A stretch of 64,000 bases of DNA, taken from Dyella halodurans (lineage in GTDB: Bacteria > Pseudomonadota > Gammaproteobacteria > Xanthomonadales > Rhodanobacteraceae). Shown piece after piece: positions 35,701 through 43,659 of this stretch; positions within the stretch are counted from its first letter, which is position 1, and every line of letters begins with the position of its first letter. The stretch spans positions 202,541 to 266,540 of the forward strand of contig NZ_JAPDPF010000008.1 of NCBI RefSeq assembly GCF_026283925.1. The letters are read 5' to 3'. The notes under the pieces were generated by a model. That model worked only from the letters and a program-made list of their open reading frames with translations, made no database searches and was not told the DNA's origin. The position numbers were made by a program, and so were the translations under genes.

Positions 35701-35800
35701 CACCTTGCTGACCTTGTATATCCTGCCCGGTTTCTATTTCGGAGTGGAGCGCTTCATCGAGAAGCACAAGCGTCGCGCCGCACCGGCGACGGGAGTCTGA
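32705..35800 (+). CDS. Heavy-metal-efflux-type (HME) RND inner-membrane transporter, CzcA/CusA-like
   Basis: A 1,031-residue proton-driven pump with the RND plan: helix 1, a large periplasmic loop, six helices, a second loop and five helices. The HME signature in helix 4 is intact: AIDFGVIVDGTIVVTEA with the two aspartates and the glutamate used for proton relay. Helix 1 reads RMLFFVVTILVACFGYYSW. The methionine pairs typical of Cu/Ag export cannot be judged with confidence, so the metal is not assigned. It forms an operon with the adaptor (overlap) and the outer-membrane factor (2-bp gap). Confidence 0.93.
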   Translation: MINAIFQFCFQKRMLFFVVTILVACFGYYSWTQLAIEAYPELSDVTAQVTTQVPGLAAEEIEQQITTPLERGLAGTPGLVSMRSSSTFGLSLITMVFKDGAEDYWSRQRIMERVSQVTLPAGVTPGLDAVSGPAGEIYRYTLESKSKNLMQLSELQTWVVIPALEKVPGVANVDIFGGFTKEFQLELDPAQLLRFGVSVNQVSSAISANTSNAGGSRITRGEQSYIVRGIGMVHTLQELGDIVVTQSNGVPVLVRDLGKLRYGHQVRQGILGKNNNPDTIEGIVDLLKYENPSRVLEGIHATVDQLNQRLAAQDVQIVPYIDRDDLVNATKEKVFRTVMEGVGLVCIVLILFLGSPRSALVAAVAIPMSLVTVFILMQFTHMPANLFSLGAIDFGVIVDGTIVVTEAILRRREEKPNEVLTEDDVMTVTKHVGRSIFFATLIIITAYLPLFAFEHAEGKLFRPMAFTVGYALLAALLCTVTLTPGLAYIALRKPRKIFHNKPLEKLQAAYRSSLGRLLHKLPVAYTAAGVTFLGVLALGATIGREFLPELDEGALWLQVQMPSGLSLDKASAMTADLRRAVREFPEVSYVVTQLGRNDSGTDPWTPSHVEAGVGLKPYSSWASGESKAEFLRRFNARMQQMPGISVGISQPIVDGENDMIGGAHSPLVLRIYGDDFGELRRIGGEIVEVLQGVRGTAEASIFQEPPIPQLAITADREAAARYGINIADVSGLIQTAIGGAPIAQVYVADRIYNVTARVPNAVANNIEAIGQLPLTSATGAQVPLKQVAHIGLAMGESTIAHEQTHRQLTIRIDNRDRALSEYLADAQKQIDAKVHFDKQNYHLEWAGTFENQQRAEARLIVVMGLVLAIMAVLLFAEFGKLHQAILVLAVVPLATVGGLISLHLRGETLNIATAVGFIALFGVAVQNGIIMVSNINRVRKEGLPLEEAVLAGATERFRPVLMTATVASVGMLPAALATGIGTDVQRGLATVVVGGLPIATLLTLYILPGFYFGVERFIEKHKRRAAPATGV

Positions 35801-35802
35801 CC

Positions 35803-37329
35803 ATGCACATCATCAACAGCGCAACGACTCGTCATGGCAAGCGCAGCCTGCTTGCCCTGGCCATCACCCTCACGCTCAGCGCATGCGCGGTGGGGCCGGA
35901 TTACCAGCGCCCGCAGGCGCCTGCTGCACACGACTATGCGCCGACAGCGTTGCCGCAGACCACGGCATCGGCGCCGGGTGTGGGCGGCGGTGCCCAGCAG
36001 CTCGTGCAGGACATGGACATTCCCGGCCAATGGTGGACCTTGTTCCATTCCGCGCCGTTGAACGCGTTGATCGACGATGCGCTCAAGCACAATGCCGACG
36101 TCGAAGCGGCCCACGCGGCCTTGCAAGTGGCCTGGGAGAACGTGCGCGCCCAGCGCGGGGCGTTCTTCCCCAGCGTCAGCGCCAGCGTCGACCCCACCCG
36201 GCAGAAGACCGGCTCGGTGTTGTCCAGCAATGTCGCGTCCAACAGCACGCTGTACAACCTCACCACCGCCCAGGTCAGCGTGTCGTATTCGCCGGACCTG
36301 TGGGGCGGCAACCGCCGCCAGGTGGAGTCCCTGGTGGCCGAGGCGAATGCACAGCGTTTCCAGCTGGAGGCGACCTACCTCACGCTGACCAGCAACCTGG
36401 TGAATGCGGCGATCCAGGAAGCCTCGTTGCGCGCGCAGATCGACGCCACCCACCACATCATCGATGACCAGCAGCGCATCATGACGACGCTGCAACGCCA
36501 GCTTGCGCTTGGCGATGCACCCGAAGCCGCCGTCGCGGCGCAGCAGGCGGCGCTCGAGCAGAGCCGGGCCAGCCTGCCTCCGCTGGAAAAGCAACTCGAC
36601 CAGCAACGCGACCTGCTCGCCGCGCTCAGCGGGCGCATGCCGAGCGACAGCATGGATGCCCGCTTTACCCTGGATGGATTGCAGTTGCCGGACCAACTGC
36701 CACTGAGCGTGCCTGCCCGACTGGTCGAGCAGCGGCCCGACGTGCGCATGGCCGATGAACAGTTGCACGCGGCCAGTGCGCAAGTCGGTGTCGCCATCGC
36801 GAACCGGCTGCCCAATGTGCAGATCACCGCGAATATCGGCAGTGCCGCCGACAGCGCCAGCAACCTGTTGGGCACGGGCACGGGCTTCTGGAATATCGGC
36901 GCCAGCATCACGGCGCCGATCTTCGACGGTGGCACGCTGAAGCATAAGCAACGTGCGGCCGAGGCGACCTATCGACAGAGTGAGGCGCAGTATCGCGGCA
37001 CGGTGATCTCCGCTGTGCAAAGCGTGGCGGATGTCTTGCACGCCGTGCATGCCGATGCCGATGCACTGGCGGCGGCGGAACGTGCCGAGCGCGCGGCGGC
37101 GCGCAGCTTCGAGATCGCGCGGCATCAACTTGAGCTGGGCGATATCAGCGAAGCGACGATGCTCAATGCGGAACTGACCTGGCGGCAGGCGGAGATCGCG
37201 CTGATCCAGGCGCAGGCGAACCGCTATGCCGATACCGTGGCCTTGTTCCAGGCGCTCGGCGGTGGCTGGTGGAATCGGCAGGATGCAAGCGAGGTGGCGT
37301 CCTCGGCTGAGCCCACGCACCAGCCCTGA
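35803..37329 (+). CDS. NodT-family outer-membrane efflux lipoprotein
   Basis: A 508-residue TolC-like outer-membrane channel. The signal peptide carries a lipobox (TLTLSACAVGPDYQRP), the standard NodT/OprM start. The two structural repeats begin near WWTLFHSAPLNALIDDAL and SVPARLVEQRPDVRMADEQL. GGAG just before the pump's stop codon serves as its ribosome binding site. The order adaptor-pump-channel differs from classical czcCBA (channel first), and the channel is of the NodT rather than the CzcC type. The C-terminus is an unstructured Ser/Glu tail. Confidence 0.93.
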   Translation: MHIINSATTRHGKRSLLALAITLTLSACAVGPDYQRPQAPAAHDYAPTALPQTTASAPGVGGGAQQLVQDMDIPGQWWTLFHSAPLNALIDDALKHNADVEAAHAALQVAWENVRAQRGAFFPSVSASVDPTRQKTGSVLSSNVASNSTLYNLTTAQVSVSYSPDLWGGNRRQVESLVAEANAQRFQLEATYLTLTSNLVNAAIQEASLRAQIDATHHIIDDQQRIMTTLQRQLALGDAPEAAVAAQQAALEQSRASLPPLEKQLDQQRDLLAALSGRMPSDSMDARFTLDGLQLPDQLPLSVPARLVEQRPDVRMADEQLHAASAQVGVAIANRLPNVQITANIGSAADSASNLLGTGTGFWNIGASITAPIFDGGTLKHKQRAAEATYRQSEAQYRGTVISAVQSVADVLHAVHADADALAAAERAERAAARSFEIARHQLELGDISEATMLNAELTWRQAEIALIQAQANRYADTVALFQALGGGWWNRQDASEVASSAEPTHQP

Positions 37330-37351
37330 ACCACCACGTTCACGGACGGCC

Positions 37352-37981
37352 TCAGCGCGAATCGGACGACGCGCAGGCCGTCCTGCGTTTATGCCGCCAC
37401 CACAGCACCAGCACGACCACGATCACGATGCCGAAGAGGACCCACAGGCCGTTCTGGCCGCGGCGGATCCATTTGGCCAGCCAATCGTGGTTGTCGGCGC
37501 CGAAATAACCGAGATAGACCCAGATCGGCACGCTGATCAGCGCGGCCAGGCCATCGAGCAGGAAGAAACGCAGGAACGACACGCGATGGGTGGAGCCGGC
37601 GGTGATGTAGACGGCGGTGCGCATGCCAGGGAGGAAGCGCGCGAAGAACAGCAGGCGGTTGCCGTAGCGCTCGAACTTCTGCTGCACCTTGGCATAGCGC
37701 TCCGGCGTCAACAGGCGGGCGACGAGGCGCCATTGCCGAATGCGCGCGCCGTAATGATGACCCAGCAGGAACATGGCGGAATCGCCGGCCAGCACGCCGA
37801 CCATGGCCACGGCAAACATCCTGTGCACGTTCGCATAGCCCAGCCCGGCGATCACCCCGCCGGCGACCAGGGTGATGTCTTCGGGCAAAGGCACGCCCGC
37901 ACCGCACAGCAGCAACGCGATGAATACCGCGAAGTAGCCGTTCTCAGCGAACACGGTCACCAGTCGTTCAAGCAGTTCCAT
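37352..37981 (-). CDS. DedA family membrane protein
   Basis: A 209-residue member of the DedA/VTT family, implicated in flipping undecaprenyl phosphate or phospholipids and in membrane homeostasis. It shows GAGVPLPEDITLVAGG with the conserved acidic pair, and ARFLPGMRTAVYITAGSTH, the F-x-R-x-x-P-x-x-R motif. About four to five hydrophobic segments are present, with a basic C-terminal tail (WWRHKRR). The gene converges with the efflux operon, whose stop lies 22 bp away, and is separated from dnaG upstream by 143 bp without a visible terminator. Confidence 0.92.
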   Translation of the reverse strand: MELLERLVTVFAENGYFAVFIALLLCGAGVPLPEDITLVAGGVIAGLGYANVHRMFAVAMVGVLAGDSAMFLLGHHYGARIRQWRLVARLLTPERYAKVQQKFERYGNRLLFFARFLPGMRTAVYITAGSTHRVSFLRFFLLDGLAALISVPIWVYLGYFGADNHDWLAKWIRRGQNGLWVLFGIVIVVVLVLWWRHKRRTACASSDSR

Positions 37982-38124
37982 CTACATCCATGCCGGGGTC
38001 GTCGCCCATGCGGTAAGGGAGTGTCCGATGATCCCACACCAAGGCGCCCCAGCGCTTGCGGCAACGCACTGTTGAAGCCTGGGCAATGACCGTGCCGAGC
38101 ACGTGGGGACGCGAGTGGAACCGC

Positions 38125-39861
38125 TCAGTCCGCGGGCGCGGCGGGCGGGACGCGCGCCGCCAGCAATTCGCGCAACTCGGCCTTTTCGGCGCTGTCCAGC
38201 GTGCCTTCGCGGCTTTTGGCGGTGAGCCATTCACGCCGCTGCGTGATGACTTGTTGTTCCATGCGCTGCAAGGCACCGAAGAATTCGGCGCGCTGTGCTT
38301 CGGGTTCGCCCACCACCATCGCAGCCATCAGCTTCTGCAGCGACGTGTATTCGGGACGTTCGGCAAAGTGCTCGACCAGCATGGCCGGGTTGATGCCGGG
38401 GCGCGAGCGCGCCAGGTCGATCAATTCGGCCAGCAGTTCCACGCCAGGCTTTTCCAGGCGCAGGAAACCGTAGGGGCGTTCCACCTGATCGGCGATGCCG
38501 GGCTGGGCCAGCAATAGTGCAATCGCACTGCGTACCAGTGAGCGCTGCACCACGATGGGTCGCTGCACCGGGCGTCGGGCGCCAGCATCGGCCTCGAGCA
38601 CGGCGCGAGCCCCGGTGCGCTTTTCCAGTTCCTGCGCCATCAGGTCGCGGAAGGCGCCATCCGGCAGCTTTGCAATCAAGGGACGTGCACGCTCGGCCAG
38701 TCGTGCGCGGCCATCGAGGCTGCTGGTGTCCACGTCGTGGGCCAGTTCGTTGAAGAAGTATTCGGACAGGGGCGTGGCCGCTTTCAGGCGCTTTTCGAAG
38801 CCGTCCTTGCCTTCCTTGCGAATCAGCGTATCCGGGTCCTCGCCATCCGGCAGGAACAGGAAATACGCCTGGCGTCCATCACGGATGCGCGGCAGCGCAG
38901 CCTCCAGCGCCTTCCACGCGGCAGCGCGGCCGGCGCGGTCACCATCGAAACAAAACACCACATCCGGCGCGGCGCGAAACAGCACTTCGGTATGTTCGGG
39001 CGTGGTCGCGGTGCCCAGGGTGGCTACCGCGATGGGCAGGCCCGCCTGATGCAGCGCGATGACATCCATATAACCTTCCACCACCACGATGCGCGCCAGG
39101 CTCGGATTGGCCTGCTTCACCTGCCACAGCGCGAACAGCTCGCGGCCCTTGTGGAACAGTGGCGTCTCGGGCGAGTTGAGGTACTTCGGGCCCTGATCGG
39201 AACTCAACACGCGGCCGCCGAACGCGATCACCCGACCACGCCGGTCGAGGATGGGAAACATCACCCGTTCGCGGAAGCGGTCGTAGCGGTGCCCGCGCTC
39301 GTTACTGGCCACCATGCCGGCTTCGTTGAGCAGCTGCATGCGGCGATCGTTGCTGCCCAGCGCCTTGATCACGCCGTCAAACCCGGCCGGCGCCCAGCCG
39401 ATGCGGAAGCGCTTGATGGTGTCCTCGTCCAGCCCGCGCTTGCGGCAATAGGCCTGCGCCTCGGCGTTCTTCGGCAGCTCGTTTTCGAACCAGCGCGCTG
39501 CCGCGTCGAGCAGGGCGTAGAGGTCGGTCTTGTCTTCGCGCGGGGCCTGGTCGTTGCCGCCTTCGCGCGGCACTGTGAGGCCGACGGACTGCGCCAGTTC
39601 CTCGACGGCATCCGGGAACTCCAGGCGCTCGTAGTCCATCAGGAATTTCAGCGCGCTGCCGTGTGCGCCGCAACCAAAACAGTGGAAAAACTGCTTGGCC
39701 GGACTGACATAGAACGACGGCGAACGCTCGTTGTGGAACGGACAACAGGCCGTCCATTCGCGGCCCGCCTTTTTCAGCGGAACGCGCCGCTCGATCACGT
39801 CGACGATGTCGACGCGAGCAAGCAGCTCGTCGATGAAACTGTCAGGGATACGTCCGCGCAT
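38125..39861 (-). CDS. dnaG: DNA primase
   Basis: Synthesises RNA primers at the replication fork; 578 residues. The N-terminal CHC2 zinc domain has Cys40, His43, Cys61 and Cys64 (CCPFHNERSPSF, HCFGCG). The TOPRIM catalytic core includes VVVEGYMDVIALHQAG and VFCFDGDRAG. The C-terminal part (about 430-578) is the DnaB-interacting domain. ATG 39861 is preceded by AAAGGG and begins MRGRIPDSFIDELLARVDIV as in relatives. rpsU and yqeY, its usual operon partners, are about 1.4 kb upstream on the same strand, separated by three inserted genes. rpoD does not follow. Confidence 0.96.
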   Translation of the reverse strand: MRGRIPDSFIDELLARVDIVDVIERRVPLKKAGREWTACCPFHNERSPSFYVSPAKQFFHCFGCGAHGSALKFLMDYERLEFPDAVEELAQSVGLTVPREGGNDQAPREDKTDLYALLDAAARWFENELPKNAEAQAYCRKRGLDEDTIKRFRIGWAPAGFDGVIKALGSNDRRMQLLNEAGMVASNERGHRYDRFRERVMFPILDRRGRVIAFGGRVLSSDQGPKYLNSPETPLFHKGRELFALWQVKQANPSLARIVVVEGYMDVIALHQAGLPIAVATLGTATTPEHTEVLFRAAPDVVFCFDGDRAGRAAAWKALEAALPRIRDGRQAYFLFLPDGEDPDTLIRKEGKDGFEKRLKAATPLSEYFFNELAHDVDTSSLDGRARLAERARPLIAKLPDGAFRDLMAQELEKRTGARAVLEADAGARRPVQRPIVVQRSLVRSAIALLLAQPGIADQVERPYGFLRLEKPGVELLAELIDLARSRPGINPAMLVEHFAERPEYTSLQKLMAAMVVGEPEAQRAEFFGALQRMEQQVITQRREWLTAKSREGTLDSAEKAELRELLAARVPPAAPAD

Positions 39862-40000
39862 TAGCCCTTTAGTGTAGAGGGTGTGACGCCTATCCGTGCG
39901 TGGCCGCGAATGCCCGCCTAGGCGTCGGGGCGACCCCTGCGCGCCCGGCTGGCCTTGCCCTATGCTGCGCCTGGGGAGCCTGAGGGCTTTGGGGGCGATC

Positions 40001-40657
40001 ATGGGACAAGTGCTTGGAACGGCAAGGCCGGGCTTGCGGGTGCAGTTTCGTCCTGCACGGCCCGACGATGCGACGGTGGCGGTGCCCTTGATCTATAGCT
40101 CGGGGCCGGCTGCCTTCGACTATGTGTTTGCCGTGGATGGCGACGGCGCCGCCGAGCGTTTCCTGCAGCGCTGCTTTGTCGATGGCGCGGGTGAGTTTGG
40201 CTGGCGCAATCACTGGGTGGGTGTTGCCGATGACCGGGTGGTGGCGGTAGGCGCGGGTTACGGGGCAAACACCAAATGGCCGTTCACGCTCGCCGCTGCG
40301 CGGCAAATACTCGCTCATTACGGCATGCGACAGGGCGCAGGCGTGATTGCGCGTGGGCTGCGGGTGGAGTCGCTGATCCGTCCGCCCGAGGGCGACATGC
40401 ACTACCTGGCCCATCTCGCCGTGGTGCCGGAGCTGCGCGGGCGTGGCATTGGGCGTGCCTTGATCGACCAGTTGCTGGGTACGGCGCGGGAGGCGGGCAG
40501 GCGGCGCGTCGTACTGGATGTGGCGACGAGCAATCCGGGGGCCGAGGGGCTTTATCGGCGCGCGGGTTTCAAGGTGATCAGCGAGCGCCGCTCACGCCTG
40601 GCCAATGCACACGTGCGCGTGCCCGACCATCGGCGCATGGAGCGCGTGATCGACTGA
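40001..40657 (+). CDS. GNAT family N-acetyltransferase
   Basis: A 218-residue GCN5-related acetyltransferase. The acetyl-CoA-binding motif A is LAHLAVVPELRGRGIGRALID (Q/R-x-x-G-x-G/A), followed by VVLDVATSNPGAEGLYRRAGF, the usual motif B. The N-terminal FRPARPDDATVAVPLIYSSG is shared by a GNAT subgroup found in Pseudomonas and Xanthomonas. ATG 40001, preceded by a G-rich run, is favoured over ATG 39962. It is transcribed divergently from dnaG and converges with the DUF1328 gene. The acetyl acceptor is unknown. Confidence 0.85.
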   Translation: MGQVLGTARPGLRVQFRPARPDDATVAVPLIYSSGPAAFDYVFAVDGDGAAERFLQRCFVDGAGEFGWRNHWVGVADDRVVAVGAGYGANTKWPFTLAAARQILAHYGMRQGAGVIARGLRVESLIRPPEGDMHYLAHLAVVPELRGRGIGRALIDQLLGTAREAGRRRVVLDVATSNPGAEGLYRRAGFKVISERRSRLANAHVRVPDHRRMERVID

Positions 40658-40665
40658 GTCGTCAC

Positions 40666-40836
40666 TCAAATGGCCTTGATCAAGCCGATCATCACCAGCA
40701 ACGCAAACAGGAACAGGACCACGAACACCGCGAAGAGCACCTTGGCGATGGTGGCTGCGGCGCCGGATACCCTGCCAAAGCCCATCCAGCCGGCAAGCAG
40801 CGAGATGATGAAGAAGATGATCGCCCACTTGAGCAT
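40666..40836 (-). CDS. DUF1328 (YtjA-like) small membrane protein, 56 aa
   Basis: ATG 40836 to TGA 40666 encodes a 56-residue, two-helix membrane protein beginning [20 protein letters not shown], then [18 protein letters not shown] and ending MIGLIKAI. This is the DUF1328/YtjA pattern, including the G-x-x-x-S/A-G-x-A-x-x-I-A-K-x-L-F centre. A strong AGGAG stands 7 nt before the ATG. Related genes are stress- or envelope-responsive in other bacteria, but the function is unknown. The gene lies between rpsU-yqeY and dnaG on their strand. Confidence 0.9.
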   Translation of the reverse strand: MLKWAIIFFIISLLAGWMGFGRVSGAAATIAKVLFAVFVVLFLFALLVMIGLIKAI

Positions 40837-40987
40837 GCGTCACTCCTTTGCGGTGGCAGGCAGCCAGCGTTGCGGCTGACGACACGACCGCTTTTAGAGG
40901 CCGGGATGTGAAGAGGATGCAGCGAGGACTTGTTCGCCGCGGGCGCGGCCGGGCAAGCTGCCAGCTCGGTGCAGCAGGAGTCAGGCC

Positions 40988-41290
40988 ATGTTTCTTACCG
41001 CGCTGGTGATACGCAGGCAGGGCGCGATCGTGCGCAGCTTCGAGCGGGCCGGTGCCACCGGATCGGCATCGGCACGCACGGCGGCGGAACTGGGCCTCAA
41101 GCCGGATATGGCCTGGTATCAGCTGGTGGGGCGGGCGGTGCTGCGTTGTCCCGGGGCGGGGCGTTATTACCTGGACCGGCCGAGCTGGTTGCGCTTGCGC
41201 AAGCGCCGACGGATCACCGGGCTGTGGCTGGCCGCGGTGATCGTCCTGCTCATCGTGCTGTGGCTGTGGCTACGCGTGAAGGCGGCGTGA
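40988..41290 (+). CDS. Hypothetical small membrane protein, 100 aa
   Basis: A 100-residue protein starting MFLTALVIRRQGAIVRSFER. A short soluble part is rich in Arg and Ala, and one C-terminal helix (ITGLWLAAVIVLLIVLWLWL) is followed by RVKAA, placing most of the protein on the cytosolic side or in a tail-anchored topology. GCAGGAG upstream gives good spacing to ATG 40988. No domain is recognised. It is convergent with yqeY; the two stop codons abut at 41290/41291. Confidence 0.7.
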   Translation: MFLTALVIRRQGAIVRSFERAGATGSASARTAAELGLKPDMAWYQLVGRAVLRCPGAGRYYLDRPSWLRLRKRRRITGLWLAAVIVLLIVLWLWLRVKAA

Positions 41291-41737
41291 TCAGCCCGCC
41301 AGGCGTGCCTTGATGCGGCCCGATACCACGCCCATGTCGGCGCGGCCGGCGGCCTTTTCCTTCACGGCAGCCACCACCTTGCCCATGTCGCGGGCGGAGC
41401 TGGCGCCGGTCTCGGCGATCGCGGCGGTGATCAGCGCGTCGACCTCGTCGTCACTGAGCTTGGCTGGCAGGTAGGCCTCGATCACCAGCATTTCGGCGCG
41501 CTCGACCTCAGCCAGGTCCTCGCGGTTGGCGGCCACGTATTGGGTCACCGAGTCCTTGCGCTGCTTGAGCATCTTTTCCAGCACGGACAGGGTCTGCGCG
41601 TCGTCCAGCTCGATGCGTTCGTCCACTTCACGCTGCTTGATCGCCGCCAGCATCAGGCGGATCACGCCCAGGCGATGCTTGTCGCCGCCACGCATGGCGG
41701 TCTTCATGTCTTCGGTGAGCTGCTGCTTGAGGGTCAT
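41291..41737 (-). CDS. yqeY: GatB/YqeY domain-containing protein
   Basis: A 148-residue protein of the GatB/YqeY family: helical, beginning MTLKQQLTEDMKTAMRGGDK, with the conserved LRLMLAAIKQREVD-like centre and a C-terminal tail domain similar to that of the GatB subunit of tRNA-dependent amidotransferase. The gene commonly lies between rpsU and dnaG. Here it follows rpsU with a 165-bp gap containing a strong hairpin. AGGAAAA precedes ATG 41737. The biochemical role of the stand-alone protein is not settled. Confidence 0.9.
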   Translation of the reverse strand: MTLKQQLTEDMKTAMRGGDKHRLGVIRLMLAAIKQREVDERIELDDAQTLSVLEKMLKQRKDSVTQYVAANREDLAEVERAEMLVIEAYLPAKLSDDEVDALITAAIAETGASSARDMGKVVAAVKEKAAGRADMGVVSGRIKARLAG

Positions 41738-41761
41738 GGCTTTTCCTCGGAAACACACAAA

Positions 41762-41788
41762 GCCGGCGTTGCTCGAGGCAACGCCGGC
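41762..41788 (-). terminator. Hairpin between rpsU and yqeY, probable attenuator/terminator
   Basis: A perfect 11-bp stem GCCGGCGTTGC/GCAACGCCGGC with a 5-nt loop. On the minus strand it is followed by a T-rich TTTGTGTGTTT. The position matches the internal terminator that separates rpsU from dnaG in the E. coli macromolecular synthesis operon and would lower expression of yqeY relative to rpsU. Confidence 0.75.
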
Positions 41789-41901
41789 CGGTGCAGAACT
41801 TGAAGACAGCGGCAGCGAATGGACGCGCCAGCTGCCGAGCTACTCGGGTGCGGCGCCGCTGGCGCCAGAACCCTTATCGTCCGCAGGGCGGACGACGGGG
41901 C

Positions 41902-42117
41902 TCAGTACAGGCGCGTACGACGCGACGTGTCGCGCGAGAGGCGGCGCAGGTGACGCTTCACGGCGGCAGCACGCTTGCGCTTACGCTCCTGGGTCGGCTT
42001 TTCGTAGAACTCGCGCTTGCGGGTCTCGGCCAGAACGCCGGCCTTTTCGCAGGTGCGCTTGAAGCGGCGCAGGGCAAGCTCGAAAGGCTCGTTCTCGCGG
42101 ACTTTTACGCTGGGCAT
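41902..42117 (-). CDS. rpsU: 30S ribosomal protein S21
   Basis: A 71-residue ribosomal protein assisting mRNA-16S pairing in initiation. It begins [20 protein letters not shown] and ends [11 protein letters not shown], close to the E. coli protein throughout, including [25 protein letters not shown] precedes ATG 42117. It diverges from tsaD with 69 bp between the start codons, the rpsU/tsaD arrangement widely conserved in gammaproteobacteria. Confidence 0.97.
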   Translation of the reverse strand: MPSVKVRENEPFELALRRFKRTCEKAGVLAETRKREFYEKPTQERKRKRAAAVKRHLRRLSRDTSRRTRLY

Positions 42118-42186
42118 GGAAACTCCAAGTGTTAGACTGGCTCGCACTAACGAGCCGTTTGAATACGGTGAGCCGCGAAGTATAAC

Positions 42187-43266
42187 GTGGAAACGACAGC
42201 ATTTTCAAAGCCCCAGTCCAGCAAGCCTGATCTCAGGCCCGTCCTGGGCATCGAGACGTCCTGTGACGAGACCGGCGTAGCCCTGCTGCGCTGGGAACCG
42301 GACGCGCCTGGGCGCGGCCTGCTGTCACATACCCTTTACAGCCAGATCAAGCTGCACGCCGACTACGGTGGCGTGGTGCCCGAGCTGGCCAGCCGCGATC
42401 ACGTGCGCAAGCTGTTGCCCCTGGTACGCGAGGCGCTGGCCCAGGCGGGCCTGACTCCCGCCGACCTGGGGGGCGTAGCGTACACCGCCGGGCCCGGTCT
42501 GGTGGGTGCCTTGCTGGTCGGTGCCTCGGCCGCCCGGGCCATGGCCTGGGCCTTGGGGGTGCCCGCGATCGGCGTGCATCACATGGAGGGCCACTTGTTG
42601 GCCCCGCTGCTGGAAGAGAACCCGCCGGAACCACCCTTCGTGGCCTTGCTGGTCTCCGGTGGTCATTCCATGCTGGTCGAGGTGAAGGCCATCGGTGAGT
42701 ACCGCATCCTGGGTGACACCCTGGACGATGCCGCTGGCGAAGCGTTCGACAAGACCGCCAAGATGATGGGCCTCCCGTATCCGGGTGGCCCGGCCCTGGC
42801 CAGGTTGGCCGAACAGGGGCGTCCCGGCCTGTTCCGCTTCGCGCGGCCGATGACTGATCGCCCCGGTCTGGATTTCAGCTTCTCTGGCCTGAAGACGCAG
42901 GTGCTGCTGGCTTGGCAGAACTCGGACCACAGCGAGCAGACCCGGGCCGACATCGCCCGTGGCTTCGAGGAAGCCATCGTCGACACCATGCTGATCAAGT
43001 GCCGGCGTGCGCTGCAGGCCAGCGGTGCGAAGCGGCTGGTGATCGCCGGTGGCGTGGGCGCCAACAAGCGCCTGCGGGCGGAACTGGCCACGACGGGTGC
43101 CAAGGAAGGATTCCAGGTGTATTTCCCGCGCCTGGATTTCTGCACGGACAACGGCGCGATGATTGCGCTGGCCGGTGCGATCCGGCTGGCTGCCGGGCAG
43201 CATCAGGACGCGTCCGTGCAGGTATTTCCGCGCTGGGATCTGGAAACCCTGCCGCCGGCGAAGTGA
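42187..43266 (+). CDS. tsaD: tRNA N6-adenosine threonylcarbamoyltransferase
   Basis: The catalytic subunit for t6A37 modification of ANN-decoding tRNAs, working with TsaB, TsaE and TsaC. 359 residues: ASKHA-fold start [16 protein letters not shown], metal-binding [12 protein letters not shown], nucleotide-binding [11 protein letters not shown] and the final conserved [11 protein letters not shown]. The start is a GTG that gives a 19-residue N-terminal extension ([18 protein letters not shown]) before the usual start; no closer initiation codon exists in frame. Confidence 0.96.
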   Translation: METTAFSKPQSSKPDLRPVLGIETSCDETGVALLRWEPDAPGRGLLSHTLYSQIKLHADYGGVVPELASRDHVRKLLPLVREALAQAGLTPADLGGVAYTAGPGLVGALLVGASAARAMAWALGVPAIGVHHMEGHLLAPLLEENPPEPPFVALLVSGGHSMLVEVKAIGEYRILGDTLDDAAGEAFDKTAKMMGLPYPGGPALARLAEQGRPGLFRFARPMTDRPGLDFSFSGLKTQVLLAWQNSDHSEQTRADIARGFEEAIVDTMLIKCRRALQASGAKRLVIAGGVGANKRLRAELATTGAKEGFQVYFPRLDFCTDNGAMIALAGAIRLAAGQHQDASVQVFPRWDLETLPPAK

Positions 43267-43301
43267 TTCGTTCGACGGCCGCATCCGTTACCCTAGAGCG
43301 C

Positions 43302-43658
43302 ATGGATATCGTTTTCATCGAAGACCTGCGCATCGACGCCGTCATCGGCATCTACGACTGGGAGCGCCGCGTGCGCCAGACCTTGTCGTTCGATATCGAG
43401 ATGGCGTTCGACAACCGCGTGCCCGCCGCGAGTGACGACATCGCGCTCACGCTCAACTACAAGGACGTCTCCAAACGCCTGATCGACTACGTGAGTGCGT
43501 CGAGCTTCGGCCTGGTCGAGACCCTGGCCGAACGTTGCGCCGAGATCATTCGCGAAGAGTTCGGCGTGTCGTGGGTGCGGCTCAAGCTGTCCAAGCCCGG
43601 CGCGGTGCGCGGCGCGAAGGCGGTGGGCGTACGCATCGAGCGTGGTACGCGTTCTTAA
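43302..43658 (+). CDS. folB: Dihydroneopterin aldolase
   Basis: A tetrahydrofolate pathway enzyme cleaving 7,8-dihydroneopterin to 6-hydroxymethyl-dihydropterin. 118 residues with the FolB signature MDIVFIEDLRIDAVIGIYDW, followed by RQTLSFDIEMAFD and the conserved catalytic region ending in KLSKPGAVRGAKAVGV. AGAG precedes ATG 43302. folK begins 1 bp after the folB stop, so the two successive steps are encoded in a coupled pair. Confidence 0.95.
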   Translation: MDIVFIEDLRIDAVIGIYDWERRVRQTLSFDIEMAFDNRVPAASDDIALTLNYKDVSKRLIDYVSASSFGLVETLAERCAEIIREEFGVSWVRLKLSKPGAVRGAKAVGVRIERGTRS

Positions 43659-43659
43659 G

